The notes under the pieces are model-generated. The model was not told where the DNA came from, made no database searches, and worked only from the letters and a program-made list of their open reading frames with translations. Below, piece after piece: positions 53,862 through 64,000 of a stretch of DNA of 64,000 nucleotides. A program made the translations under genes and the position numbers. Position 1 is the first letter of the stretch. Every line of letters begins with the position of its first letter. The stretch is taken from positions 4,182,001 to 4,246,000 of the forward strand of contig JAXBDG010000002.1 in NCBI GenBank assembly GCA_036320915.1. The letters run 5' to 3'. Source of the stretch: Linnemannia elongata (taxonomy: Eukaryota; Mortierellomycota; Mortierellomycetes; Mortierellales; Mortierellaceae).

Positions 53862-56812
53862 TTATGTTTTGGGTGCACGCTTGCGAATGTTCTCAGCGCC
53901 GACCTGTTTCTTGGCAACGGTCTTGTGGAGGCCCTTATGTTTCCTTGGATCCTTATGACTCATCCGAATACGGTCTCGCATTCCCTCTCCACCCTCCCAG
54001 AAGGCGCCCGAGCCACCGGCAGTGCGAACGGGGCTCTTGCCACAGACACAGGGTTTATCGCTGACAGTCTGCTCGCGCGAGCAATAGCCACAGATCATCC
54101 TCTTGGCATACTCGCTTTCATGGGACTCGGACTCTTTCTCGTCATGGCACAGATGACAGGGGTAGATCTTGGAGCAGCAGGGGAACCGGAACCAACGGCG
54201 GGATTTCTTGTAATGGTCACACGCGCCCTTTCTGGGGAGAGGTTCACCGACCTTGAGTTCGAACTCGAGACCGTTCTTATTCTTGGCGACGTTCTTTTTC
54301 TTTTTGAGAGGGAGGAGGTCAAGGTCGGACGAGGAGGCTTTCATGAGATCGCCTGGGCTCAGTTTGACAAACTTGATTTCGCCGTCGAGGGTGAGGGTGA
54401 GGCGGACGTGACATTTCCGGCAGTTGGCGGTGGCTGACATGCCGCGGCCGACCTTTTGGCGGAATCCTGTCGGCGATGACCTTTGAGGCACTGAGGTGGA
54501 CTTTGAAGTTGCTGTTGATGTAGAGTCACCTTTTGTTTCTGAGGTATCGGTGGTGGTGGCAGCGGTCGTATTGTGGTAATCGACTGCTCCTTGAAGCTGC
54601 TCGTCAGGTCCAGATCCGTGGACATGGTCGCATTCGCCACAAGTGGGGACAAACGAACTCGGCAAGATATCATAAGCAGTACAGCCCGCCAAATCCAAAT
54701 ATCCGATCGTCCTCGACTGCATGTGGATGTACTCTGTCCGAAAATGGGCCCCCAACAACGACTGACAGTTCTCACATGTTCTCCACTTGCGCTTGTCTCC
54801 TGATCCTGATCCCGTTGTTGTTGTAGACGGCGAGGAGGAAGAAGAAGTGGACTCGTCGGGGACGAGTTCGGGCATGTCGATGAGGGCTTTGCAGCGGTTG
54901 CAGCGGACGAGGAGGGAGAGGGAGCGGCAGTAGAGGAGGGAGATGTGGTCGAGTTTTAGGTCTGGCATCCGGATTTCGATTCCGCGTTTGGGAGCCGATT
55001 CGATGACAGGCCCTCCTGCCTTTGATGCGGACTCTTCTTCTTCTTCCTCGTCCTGCCCACTCTCATACTCATCGTCTTCGCCATTGTCGTTGTTGGTAGT
55101 GTCGGGTCCAGCATGATTCTCCTCTGACGAATCCTCCTCAGTCTCGGAACTGTCATCGTCTTCTTCGTCGTCACTCGTGATGGCACCGTGGTCCTGGATG
55201 GTATCAAAGTTTCCTTTCCTAGGCTCCTGAGGCGCATCGACATAGATCACTTTCCCTTTGTGTTCGTTCCTGTCGGTTTCAGAAATGTTAACAGCTGCTG
55301 CTCTTGGGCGCGACGATCCCTGTCCAGGATGTGGTGTATCCTTCAAAGCCGATGATTGAGTGGTGGCGGCAGATGAATGTTGTTGAGGAGTAGGCGAGGG
55401 AGTAGTTGAAGGTGGTGGGAGGCTCATGAGATCCTTGAGGTCACGATTTAGTTGGTTCAAGAGTTGAAAGAGGGATAGCTGTGGCATTGTTGCCGCAATC
55501 TTGCGGAACCCTTGCTCCACATTCCTATTTGTCAAATTATTCAACATCATACAAATGTCATGATATGCATGTTAGCTGTTGCACAAGAAAAAAAACGACT
55601 TAAATAATTCAAACAACACAACGACAAATATGCAAAAAAAAGGAGAGGGACATCATACCTTGCGCGCCAAATCTCGATCTCGGGATTGTTGCCATTCTCC
55701 CTTAACCGGATATCACAAGGCTCAAGCGGGTATAGAACAGGGACCATGAGAACAATCCAGAGAGGGCCGTCCCATTTGACAGGCATCTTATCCTTGTCGG
55801 TTGATTCGAGTGAGATGTTGACTGACGTTGGGGAGAGGGATTCGAAGGAGGATCGGAAACGGGCTTGGATTTGGTTCATTTGTTTTTGACGTTGGAGCTT
55901 GGCTTGGTCGCGTTCCGCTGGGGTGTAAGTCTTTTGAACTGGTGGGGGTGGTTGTTGTTGGCGAGGTGGTTGCGGTTGTTGTTGGCGAGGTGGTTGCGGT
56001 TGTTGTTGAGGTGACGGTGCTGCTGGTGCTGGTTCTTGTGTTGGTTTTGAAGGGGAACTGTTCTTTTTCGTAGACAGTGTTGAGGAAATTGGAAGAGGGG
56101 GTGGCAGAACAGGTGGTGACGACGTGTCGTTCGAAGGAGAGCTTTTTCCTGAAGAAGGGTTGTTGTTATTGTTGGCGTGTCCGATAAAGCGGATAGTGGG
56201 CGCGGGAGGCTTCTGAAGGAGCTGCTCCATGTTGACGTCCAGCCAATTCAGATGAGCAAGCAGCGATTTCTGTTGTTGAGCCGCAGCCTGATCGAAACCA
56301 CGCTCGAGATTGGTGGCAAATCCCTTAGGGATATCTCTATTCAAGACCTGGACAGAGCATGACTTTGTCGGGTAGGATTTGGGGACTGCCAGGAGGACGT
56401 GGAGGGCGCTGATCTCGTATGGAAAGTCGGGGTCGCTGGGAACGATCTTGAGTTCAAAGTTGTCGGTTTCGTCGTCGGTGACAGAAGAAGAAGAATAGGA
56501 CGACCGAGGAGTGAAAGACGAGGCAAAGCGGGAGGCGACTTGGGTGATTTCGAAGGATCGGAGGGATGCAGCGGCGGTGTCCTTGTCGAGGTTTTGTAGG
56601 GATGCAGGGACGGGTTTCCGGACTGGTTGGCGTGTTGCTGCGGGGACTACTCTCCTGCGAGGCGCCTGTGGTGTTGCCTGTGTAGTTGAAGACGAGTCTG
56701 TGGTTGCTGATGTTGGAGTGGCAGCGGGAGTATTGTTGTGAGAGAAGCGACAGGAGTCACCGTTACGACAACCTTTCTTTGTGAGGAAGAACTGGCACTG
56801 TTGGGTCGACAT
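53862..56812 (-). CDS. CCCH plus CHY zinc-finger protein with RWD-like regions
   Basis: Two exons (56812-55659 and 55524-53862) give 938 residues. A CCCH finger is at the very start: C6, C15, C21, H25 (spacing 8-5-3). Next is an RWD-like fold near 150-200 (FPYEISALHVLLAVPKSYP), then a Pro/Gln-rich linker and a second block (WDGPLWIVLMVPVLYPLEPC) that looks like another RWD-like unit. The C-terminal half has several CxxC pairs (VRCNRC, RTCENC, PTCGEC, ANCRKC) and, near 818-880, a CHY zinc finger: GACDHYKKSRRWFRFPCC, YPCHLCHDE, MICGYCSREQ, CVCG. CHY fingers occur in ubiquitin ligases and in yeast Hot13. No RING finger is visible. A basic tail follows. Its role is not known; RNA or ubiquitin-linked function would be an inference. 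Confidence 0.85.
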
Positions 56813-56921
56813 TTTTGTCCGTTTGTTGTGGTCTTGAGAGTTGCTTGCTGTGTGTGTGTATATATGTGTAAGGGTTAAAGGGAGGAGGAGGGGAACGGTG
56901 TTCGAGTGAAGAAGGTAAAGT

Positions 56922-56962
56922 AGAAGAAGAAGAAGAAGAAGAAGAAGAAGAAGAAGAAGAAG
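56922..56962. repeat. (GAA)n microsatellite, about 13 copies
   Basis: A trinucleotide run on the plus strand about 110 bases upstream of the CHY gene's start codon. Confidence 0.9.
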
Positions 56963-57656
56963 AGAAAGAATGGAGTTTTTTTTGAACCTTTTAATAAAAA
57001 AATAAAAAAATATGACCACAGATAATGGATCCAGCGGAGATTTCTCAAAATTGCGGATTTTGTGGTGACCGATGGGAACGATGGGAAATGTAGAATTGCG
57101 GATGTTCAATTAGAGAAACTGTTTTCTCTTATTGACAAAGTCGACTAGGACTTGCTTTGCTTGGTCGCCTACCCCCCATGGTGTCAATTTAAGAAGAAGG
57201 CGTACAACCCATGTCACACTTTTTTTTTTTCTTTTTCTGTTGAACGCCCTCCTCAGCCCCACTGTCTCTGCACACAAGGACAGCGAACAACAGCAACCAC
57301 CAACAACAGAACAACCACAACAACAACAAAAGAGGTGTCCAATTGGACATATCATACATTGCTGGCTATCGTCTGTTCTTTGCTCCTTTGCTCCCTGCAG
57401 TGCCATGCTCTCCCGTTCCAAACCATAGCTTAACACACTTTCATACCATACATGTATCGATGCACATAGCACAAAATACACACCCTCAAAAATAACAACA
57501 CCCTTCCCCTCCCTCCCCTCCCTCCCCCTCCCCTCCCCTCGTTTTTTTTCTTTGCTGTTGATCCTGGCTGACTGGATAGATGGGTTGGTTTTGGTTGTTT
57601 GTCTCTTGACTCGTCTTGACATTTGTTTCCTATTCGTCGCTTTTTTTCCCTTTTAT

Positions 57657-57685
57657 TCTTCTTCTTCTTCTTCTTCTTCTTCTTA
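57657..57685. repeat. (CTT)n microsatellite, about 9 copies
   Basis: A trinucleotide run upstream of the SSD1 homologue, opening the long C/T-rich leader tract. Confidence 0.9.
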
Positions 57686-58106
57686 GTCTTCTCCCCTCTT
57701 CTCTTTTCTTTTCTTTTCCTTTCCTTTGTTCCTTCCTCCTTCTCTCACCCACCCACCTTTTTTCTTGTTTTCCCAATACTTGCCCTTCCTTTCTTTTTTC
57801 TTTTTTTTTCTTTTCTTTTTCTCTCCGTCCCCCGTCTCCCTTCCCTTTTCCCCTCTCCACCCTCTCCTCCTCCTCCTCCTTTCCCCTTCCTTCCTCCCTC
57901 CCTCACAATCTTAACACCTTTTTCCTCCTGTCCCTTTTTTCCCTTCCTTGTGCTCTCATTTCCAACCCTTTCGCTCATCCTCACACCTTTTCTATCCGTG
58001 TCGTGATCTCTCTCTCGAGTAACACATCCTTCACATACACGATCATAACCCCCCATCTCCCACACTGTTCCCACAGCCCATAATATATATATATAACTGA
58101 AAAAAA

Positions 58107-61100
58107 ATGTCTCGAGACTCGGCGTCCACTACTAGCTCAACCTTTGCCTTTGGCCCTGGCACTGGTGCCTTCTCTTCCTCCTCCAACAATTCCACTTCCA
58201 GCCCGTCCAGCCGTCGTTCTTCCGCCAACCTCGCCGCAGGAACCGAAAAGTTCAGTCGACTAGGCCAGGGTCTCCCCACCGTCGCTGAAATCGAACAGCA
58301 CCACGCGCCGCCCGAGCGTCCTACCCTTCGACACAACTCCTCGTCCAACTCTTCCAATGCCTCATCGGCAACCTCTATCAGCACTGCTGCCTCCAGCACC
58401 AGATTGTCGGTTGTGAGTGGAGGAAATGGTCCTGTCTCAGCCTCAGGTGGCAACAACCTTGTCTCTGGAACTTCGTCCATTGGTTCTAGCGGTGGCCCTC
58501 CTCCTGCCTCAGGAAACAACTCCCAACGTGGCCACGTTCGCTCGAAATCCATGAAGGAGCAACTCGCTCACTTTGGCCAGGAAAACAACAAGGACAGCGC
58601 CCCCAAGACACTCCAGTCCCTCCAGGATATGATTAGTTCCCTCAAGACTCTCCCCGCCGTCAACAACCATAGCAACAACAACAGTTCGTCCGACCAGCAG
58701 GGACAGCAGCAGCAAGGACAACAGCAAGGACAACAGCAACAGCCTCTCTCGCGCCATGAGAAACGGCAATCAATGTCATCGTTGCCCTCTCGCACCTCCA
58801 TGAGTCACTTGAATGCTGCCAGCGGACTAAGTACCATCCCCTCTACCAAAGATTCTCCAGGCATGAACAGCACCTCAACTACCCTCCATATCTCCCAGCC
58901 TCCCCGAGGCACTACCATCGAAAATGCACTCCAGTCCACCGTTGCCACACTCCGCCGACTCTCCGTCTCGGACTCCAAGCGTCCCGTTATCCCAGGGGTC
59001 ACTACCAACAAGACGGATGATACTACCGTAAGTTTTTCTAAATTGTATTCAGCCCTAGCCGTCTTGTTCTTTTCGCCTTCTTGCCTTCTGTCTTTTTTGC
59101 CCGACTTCTAAAAGATTATCAAACGTCAAAAAGTGTTTAAACAGAAAACACTGGCGATGGAGGAACGACTTAGGGGACCATATTTGTTTATGTATCTGGC
59201 CCAATGCTTCATATGTGTTTGTTAATGCTTTATATGTATTAGCTTGAATGCCTCCAATATGTTAGTATGAATGCTCACAAGCCCAAAAAATAACAACTTT
59301 TTTATCCGCATTGTTTTCCCAGGCATTGGACCCTGCTCGAAAGGCCAACAACCGACGCTCTGTTGTCTTGCCTCAGGAGATGGGTTCCTTCGGTGCCGGC
59401 TCAACCGACTACAACGATCCCTCTAAACAGCGAAGCCGCCGATCTATCCTCCTCAATTCCACCGAGAGTCCCTTCTACACGCCCCCAGCCTCAGAGACGA
59501 CTGCCCCTGCCTCCACTGGATATCAGCCCAATCGCCGTTCGGTCATCATCCGTCCCGAAGAGGTCGCCGCCCTTCAGGAGGGACGCTCTTACGCCCCTCG
59601 TACCACCTTTGACTCTGACGACGAAGAAGCAGACGCTGTTGCTGATGCCCTATCAGCCCTCGAGGGCAAGGGTAGTCTAGGACACCGTTCCAGTCTCTCT
59701 GCCAACAAGGCCCCCCACCGTCGCTCTGTCTCCAATGTCGACCTTGGCTCGTTGGCTGAATTCGCGTCAAAGTTGCCCAGCCACATGCAGCCTGGCGCTG
59801 GTTCGGCGGCCTTTCAAAACTTTGGACAAAGTCAGGTCAACAACGATGACATTGACCGTCGTCGTTACACCACTGCCTTCAACTCTTTGACTCCCTCCCG
59901 CACCTCGGTTCTCGCTTCAGGATTGACTTCCACTACCACCGCTAACCGACGACTTTCATCCATGGCACCCTCCAAGGATCTGGACCGTAAGGACTGGCGC
60001 ATGTGTAAGTTAACCTTTGATGATTTGATTCACAATGCGGCAAAGAATAGCATCCCGTTTGCCTTTTTATTGGTCCCTTCCCGTTTATATATATGTATAT
60101 TTATTTTTTTTTCTTACCAGCAACCTTCAATCTCTTTCTTTTCTAATCGGCGCTCTTTCTTCTTACCTTGCTATCAAACTATAAACAGCTACTCCCGTGG
60201 CTTCTAACATCGGGTCAAACAGAGACAGTATCCTTCTCAAAGACAATGCTAACGGCCGTCGTCCCCTCTTCATGGCACACCTGACCTATTCCGACTTTCA
60301 TTCGTTGTTGACCAAGCAAAAGCACAAGTACGTTCAAGGAGTCCTCAGGATCAACAAGAGGAACCGCTCTGATGCCTATGTGACCGTCGACTCTCTTCCC
60401 GAAGGCGATGTCTACATCTGCGGAAGCAAGGATCGCAACCGTGCACTGGAGGGTGATGTAGTTGGCATTGAGTTGATTGACTTTGAGGACATGCCCCAAC
60501 AAAAACTCGAAGGCGGCAAGGAGAAGAAAAAGTACAAGCGCTCAGAGGATGTCGAGGAGGCAGGCGAGGCCGACGTCGAGGACATTAAGCCAAAGTACTG
60601 CGGCCGCGTCGTCTCTATTGTCGAGCGTTCTCTTGTCCAGATGTTTTCAGGAACGTTGACCCTCCAGCGTCCCAGCGGATCGACCAAGAAGAATGAGCGT
60701 CGCCGACAGGATGATGACGACCACAAGGGTCAGCCTCGGATTGTTTGGTTCAAACCCGTAAGTTGTCCGTCTGTTTTGTTTGTTTGTTTATTTGTTTGTA
60801 TGTTTGTTTGTTTTAAAAAACGACAGTTATTGAGGAAAGGACGTCGTATTGACGCGACAATCTTAAATTCTTTATAGACGGATAAACGCGTACCCTTGAT
60901 CGCGATCCCTATTGATCAAGCGCCTGCAGACTTTGTCGACAATCACGCCTCATACGCCCACAAACTGTTCATTGCAACCATCAAGCGCTGGCCTTTGAGC
61001 TCTCTTCATCCTTTCGGTCACTTGGAACGTGAACTTGGCGACATTGGCAACATTGAGATTGAGACAGAGGCGCTTTTAGCCGACAACAACATCACAACCT

Positions 61101-63667
61101 CTGCCTTTGGTGAAAAGGTTGAAAAGTGCTTGCCAGAGCTCCCCTGGAGCATCCCTGACAAGGAGCAGGGTGCCCGCCGTGATTTACGACAAAGCTGTAC
61201 CTTCACCATCGACCCTGCAACTGCCAAGGATCTGGATGATGCTGTGTCGTGTGTCCGTTTGGAAGACGGAACCTTCGAGGTCGGAGTTCACATTGCCGAC
61301 GTATCGCACTTTATCAAAGTCGGATCGGCACTCGACAGAGAAGCAAAGTCAAGAGCCACTACTGTCTATCTTGTCCAAAAGGCTATCCCTATGCTTCCCA
61401 ACGTTCTCAGTGAGGATCTCTGCAGTTTGATCGCCAACGTTGACCGCTTGACCTTTTCCGTCTTTTGGAAGATGTCCGAGGCTGGAGATATCTTGGAGAC
61501 CACCTTTGCCAAGACCATCATCCGCTCATGCGCTCAGCTTTCTTATGATGATGCCCAGAGAGTTATCACCACTGGCTCCTTGGATCCCAAGGTCCAGGTC
61601 TTTGACCACCCTCGCGCCACCGTTGAAGACAACATCAAGACTTTCTTTGTAAGTATTCGTGGAGAGCACTTGGTCGAACAATTGGCACATGGGTATGCCA
61701 TGACTTACTAACTTTTTTTTTTTACCGGTTCTCTGAATTAGAAATTGTCGCAAATTCTCCGCCAAAGACGTTTTGACAATGGCGCGCTCTCAGTCAACTC
61801 GATCAAGTTGGCTTTTGAGACCGACAGCATGCAGAACCCTCTGGATGCGGCTGTGTTTGAGCTCAAGGAGAGCAACCGTTTGATTGAAGAGTTCATGTTG
61901 CTTGCCAATATGAGTGTCGCTAAGCAGATCTTTGACTTTTTCCCCGAGCAAGCCCTCCTCCGTCGTCACGAAGAGCCCCTCGAGAAGCGCATGGCCGATT
62001 TTATTCAACACATGAAAAAGATTGGAATCGAGCTCGATGCTTCGAGCGCCGGCGCTCTCCAGACGTCGATGGACGCCATTCAGGACCCGGATGTCCGCAA
62101 GGTCGTCCGCCTCTTGGTTGTCAAGCCCATGCACCGCGCCAAGTACATCTGCAGCGGTGTTCTCCCTCCGACAAGATACCATCACTACGCCCTCAATACC
62201 CCGCTCTACACACATTTCACATCGCCCATCCGTCGCTACGCCGATATCATTGTCCATCGTCTTCTGGAGGCATCCTTGACTGGAGGTGAGTTGCTGGCCA
62301 ACGTCTCGGTCAGTCATGGAAGCTATGTTGAGCCATAGAACGAATTCAGGACAAAAACACCACCCCACCACCCTTTCTGCGAAGGGGCTTGTTGACCATT
62401 TGGACGTGCCCTGGCGGCTCAGGTCCACTTGGTCATTGTTTTTTGATTTCCTTTATTCCGCGTTCCCATCCCTTTTTTTCTCGTTTGTCGTGTCATGGTT
62501 CTCCCGGATCCTCAAGGAGTGTTGATCACTCAAGAGTTGCGTGGCAAGTGGGAAGTCCTTCCTGGAGGGAGATGGATGTATCGATGTGTCGTCGGATGTA
62601 TGCTCAGTCCGAAAGAGGTTGGATGGGGATAGATAGCGTGACAAAAAAAGAAGGAAGGGCGAGTCGAGAGGGATCGGAGGATCTGAGAGCGACCGGGGGG
62701 TCATTGCGAGTCCTTTTTCCATTGTTGGCGGTGGGAAGATGTTCAGGCAAGATGGTTTTTATTTATCAAGATGGCAAGGATGACACGGCGCACCTGTTCC
62801 CGATAGCGACTTTCCCCTCCCCCTTCAGAGCTACAACGCTCGGACAACCACAAAATCAACGCGTATAAAGAACGACGAGATCAAAACAAATAACGACACT
62901 GACGTGTTTTATTCCATTTCTTTTGCTGTTTTTTCCCTTCTTTGTTGTGAATAGACCAAAAGTTTTACCTGAACAAGGAGTCGTGCCAAAAAAGCGCCAA
63001 CCAATGTAACCTCCGAAAGGATGCCGCCAAGTTGGCCGAAGAGCAGAGCAACCACCTTTACCTGAGTGCTCTCCTGAAGCACTTGACCCAGTCCAAGGGA
63101 GAGGTGATTCGGGATGCGATTGTCGTTCAAGTCATGGATACTGCGTTCGATGTGCTCGTGCCCGAGTTTGCACTTGAGAAGCGTATCCACCTCGACCAAT
63201 TGCCGCTTGAGCGCTTCTACTGGAACGAGGAGACGGACGTGTTGAAGCTCTACTGGGGTACTCAGGCCTTCAAGACCGCGGACGATGATCAAGCGGATGA
63301 CCAGGCCAGCAGGAGACAGTCGCTGTCCCCCAACCAGCCCTTATCCCATCAAAATACTGCCGAGCCTGACTTTAAGCCACGCGCAGGAGGATTTCACGCC
63401 ATGGATCATCCCGACGATGCCACCAACGCTTACGATGACGAGCGCGGATTGTTTGACGACGACAGCGACTATGACGACGACGATGGCCGTTCGACTCCTC
63501 ACTCCTCGGATGCCAAGGGTGCGGACGACGCGAGCGATGAACTGGCTCCTAACCTGAGCAAGGTCAAGACGTTTGGCCATGTCCAGGTCCTCATCTCGGC
63601 AGAGATGAACGTGTCGCCTCCCGTTATCAAGGTTGTTCCTTTGAACCCCTTTGCCAAGTCGACCTAG
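58107..63667 (+). CDS. SSD1: SSD1/DIS3L2-type RNase II family protein with apparently intact active site
   Basis: Six exons (58107-59027, 59323-60004, 60189-60757, 60878-61648, 61742-62285, 62955-63667) give 1399 residues. The first 530 are Ser/Asn/Gln-rich and disordered, as in fungal Ssd1. Cold-shock-like domains begin near RRPLFMAHLTYSDFHSLL and HKYVQGVLRINKRNRSDAYV. The RNB domain follows: TIDPATAKDLDDAV gives D836, D842, D844 and D845, which match the four metal-binding Asp of bacterial RNase II, and FTSPIRRYADIIVHRLL gives the conserved Arg1145. An S1-like end and a long acidic insertion before VKTFGHVQVLI close the protein. Yeast Ssd1 binds cell-wall mRNAs and has lost its nuclease; here the residues remain, so mRNA decay like DIS3L2 is possible. 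Intron 5 is unusually long (669 bases). The name SSD1 is by homology only. Confidence 0.92.
62286..62954 (+). other. Long intron 5 of the SSD1 homologue
   Basis: This 669-base stretch sits between exon 5 (ends G before gtgagt) and exon 6 (starts after a TAG acceptor). Its open frames do not look like RNase II sequence, and the flanking exons join directly in frame at the expected place. I see no RNA gene in it. Confidence 0.6.
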
Positions 63668-64000
63668 ACACCAGGCGCCTTTTTTTTGAATAGAGATGTT
63701 TCATGTGTCGGTTGAGGTCACTTTGGCAAAGGTTACCTACAAAAAAAAATACGAGATACAGAAAAAGAGAAGAGGAGGAATCTATGGGCGTAGTTTTGAA
63801 CATGGCACAGTAGAAAGAGCCATTGTACATATCAGCTTGCGGAAAATAAAGCGCACTCTTAAAAAACAAGTTCTGCTGGTGATCTTTATAGTTAGTTGAA
63901 TCAGAAAGTAACAAATAGATGCCAAAAATAATTTCATCCGCATTCCAGGTACTCGAACCATGCGTGAAATGAAGGAAGATCGGTTGACATCTTTTCGAGA
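63668..64000. other. 3' flank of the SSD1 homologue
   Basis: The last 333 bases hold A-rich 3' untranslated sequence after the TAG at 63665-63667. Nothing else can be supported. Confidence 0.4.

Larger units (their letters stand above)
56813..58106. promoter_or_regulatory. Bidirectional promoter of the CHY and SSD1 genes
   Basis: A gap of 1.3 kb between divergent genes. It has a GAA repeat at 56922-56962 near the CHY gene and a CTT repeat at 57657-57685 near the SSD1 gene, each reading as CTT on its gene's sense strand. 57480-57540 is C-rich and 57640-57960 is almost all C and T. A TATA-like run (58083-58095) lies just before the SSD1 start. No gene is seen. Confidence 0.5.

Noticed and set aside
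60758..60877. Reading exon 3 of the SSD1 homologue through into the following sequence
   Set aside because: The read-through part (Phe/Val/Cys-rich) is intron; a GT donor at 60758 and a TAG acceptor at 60877 join the exons in frame.
63940..63960. Box-B-like GGTTCGAGTACC on the minus strand
   Set aside because: Neither the T stem nor an A box at the right distance is present, so it is not a tRNA.

Overview
This is a 64 kb stretch of nuclear DNA from a fungus. Genes have many short GT-AG introns. Between genes there are long microsatellites and homopolymer runs. The proteins are fungal: GUF1, SURF4/ERV29, an SSD1/DIS3L2-type RNase II protein, a CCCH/CHY zinc-finger protein and a hormone-sensitive-lipase-type esterase. 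The intron-rich style, the F-box genes and the serine/glutamine-rich proteins suggest an early-diverging fungus of the Mucoromycota/Mortierellomycota. A Mortierella-like species is my best guess; this is inference, not proof. I saw no transposon, virus, CRISPR array, rRNA or convincing tRNA.

Layout. 1-551 is the 3' end of an unknown gene. GAR1 (987-2551, +) is a small nucleolar RNP protein. A tail-anchored FHA protein (3391-5835, -) and ribosomal protein eL39 (6828-7130 plus an unplaced first exon, -) follow. 8663-11608 (-) encodes a large mucin-like membrane protein built of two repeat blocks, and 4.9 kb of simple-sequence-rich, gene-free DNA lies upstream of it. 16517-19985 (-) is a divergent importin alpha with 10 exons. 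21485-23467 holds a decayed F-box pseudogene and a second, partial copy of its 3' end. GUF1 (23845-27523, +, 14 exons) converges on an esterase (27701-30450, -). 31464-37985 (-) encodes a 2101-residue protein with an SR-type region and about 900 residues of coiled coil. 38846-40357 (+) is an OB-like/CCCH/methyltransferase-like protein, 40918-42348 (+) a CREB/ATF-type bZIP factor and 42495-44249 (-) an intact F-box protein. From 46807 the genes are densely packed: SURF4, the AC19 subunit of RNA polymerases I and III, the splicing factor CLF1/CRNKL1, a mitochondrial TFB-type factor, a CCCH-CHY zinc-finger protein (-), and an SSD1/DIS3L2 homologue (58107-63667).

The neighbours do not form a pathway or operon. 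Most are housekeeping genes: snoRNP, ribosome, nuclear import, mitochondrial translation and transcription, splicing, RNA polymerase, ER export and mRNA control. I placed 57 introns by reading frame and splice sites; every multi-exon model except eL39 closes to an exact multiple of three. Two traits recur across the window. About 49 of the 57 introns end in TAG rather than CAG, and most genes have a pyrimidine-rich tract on the sense strand just upstream of the start codon.

The items most worth a second look are the mucin-like protein with its unexplained 5' region, the OB-CCCH-methyltransferase fusion, the apparently intact RNase II active site in the SSD1 homologue, the importin alpha without a recognisable importin-beta-binding region, and the F-box pseudogene with a duplicated tail. 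I did not find a clearly new multi-gene system.
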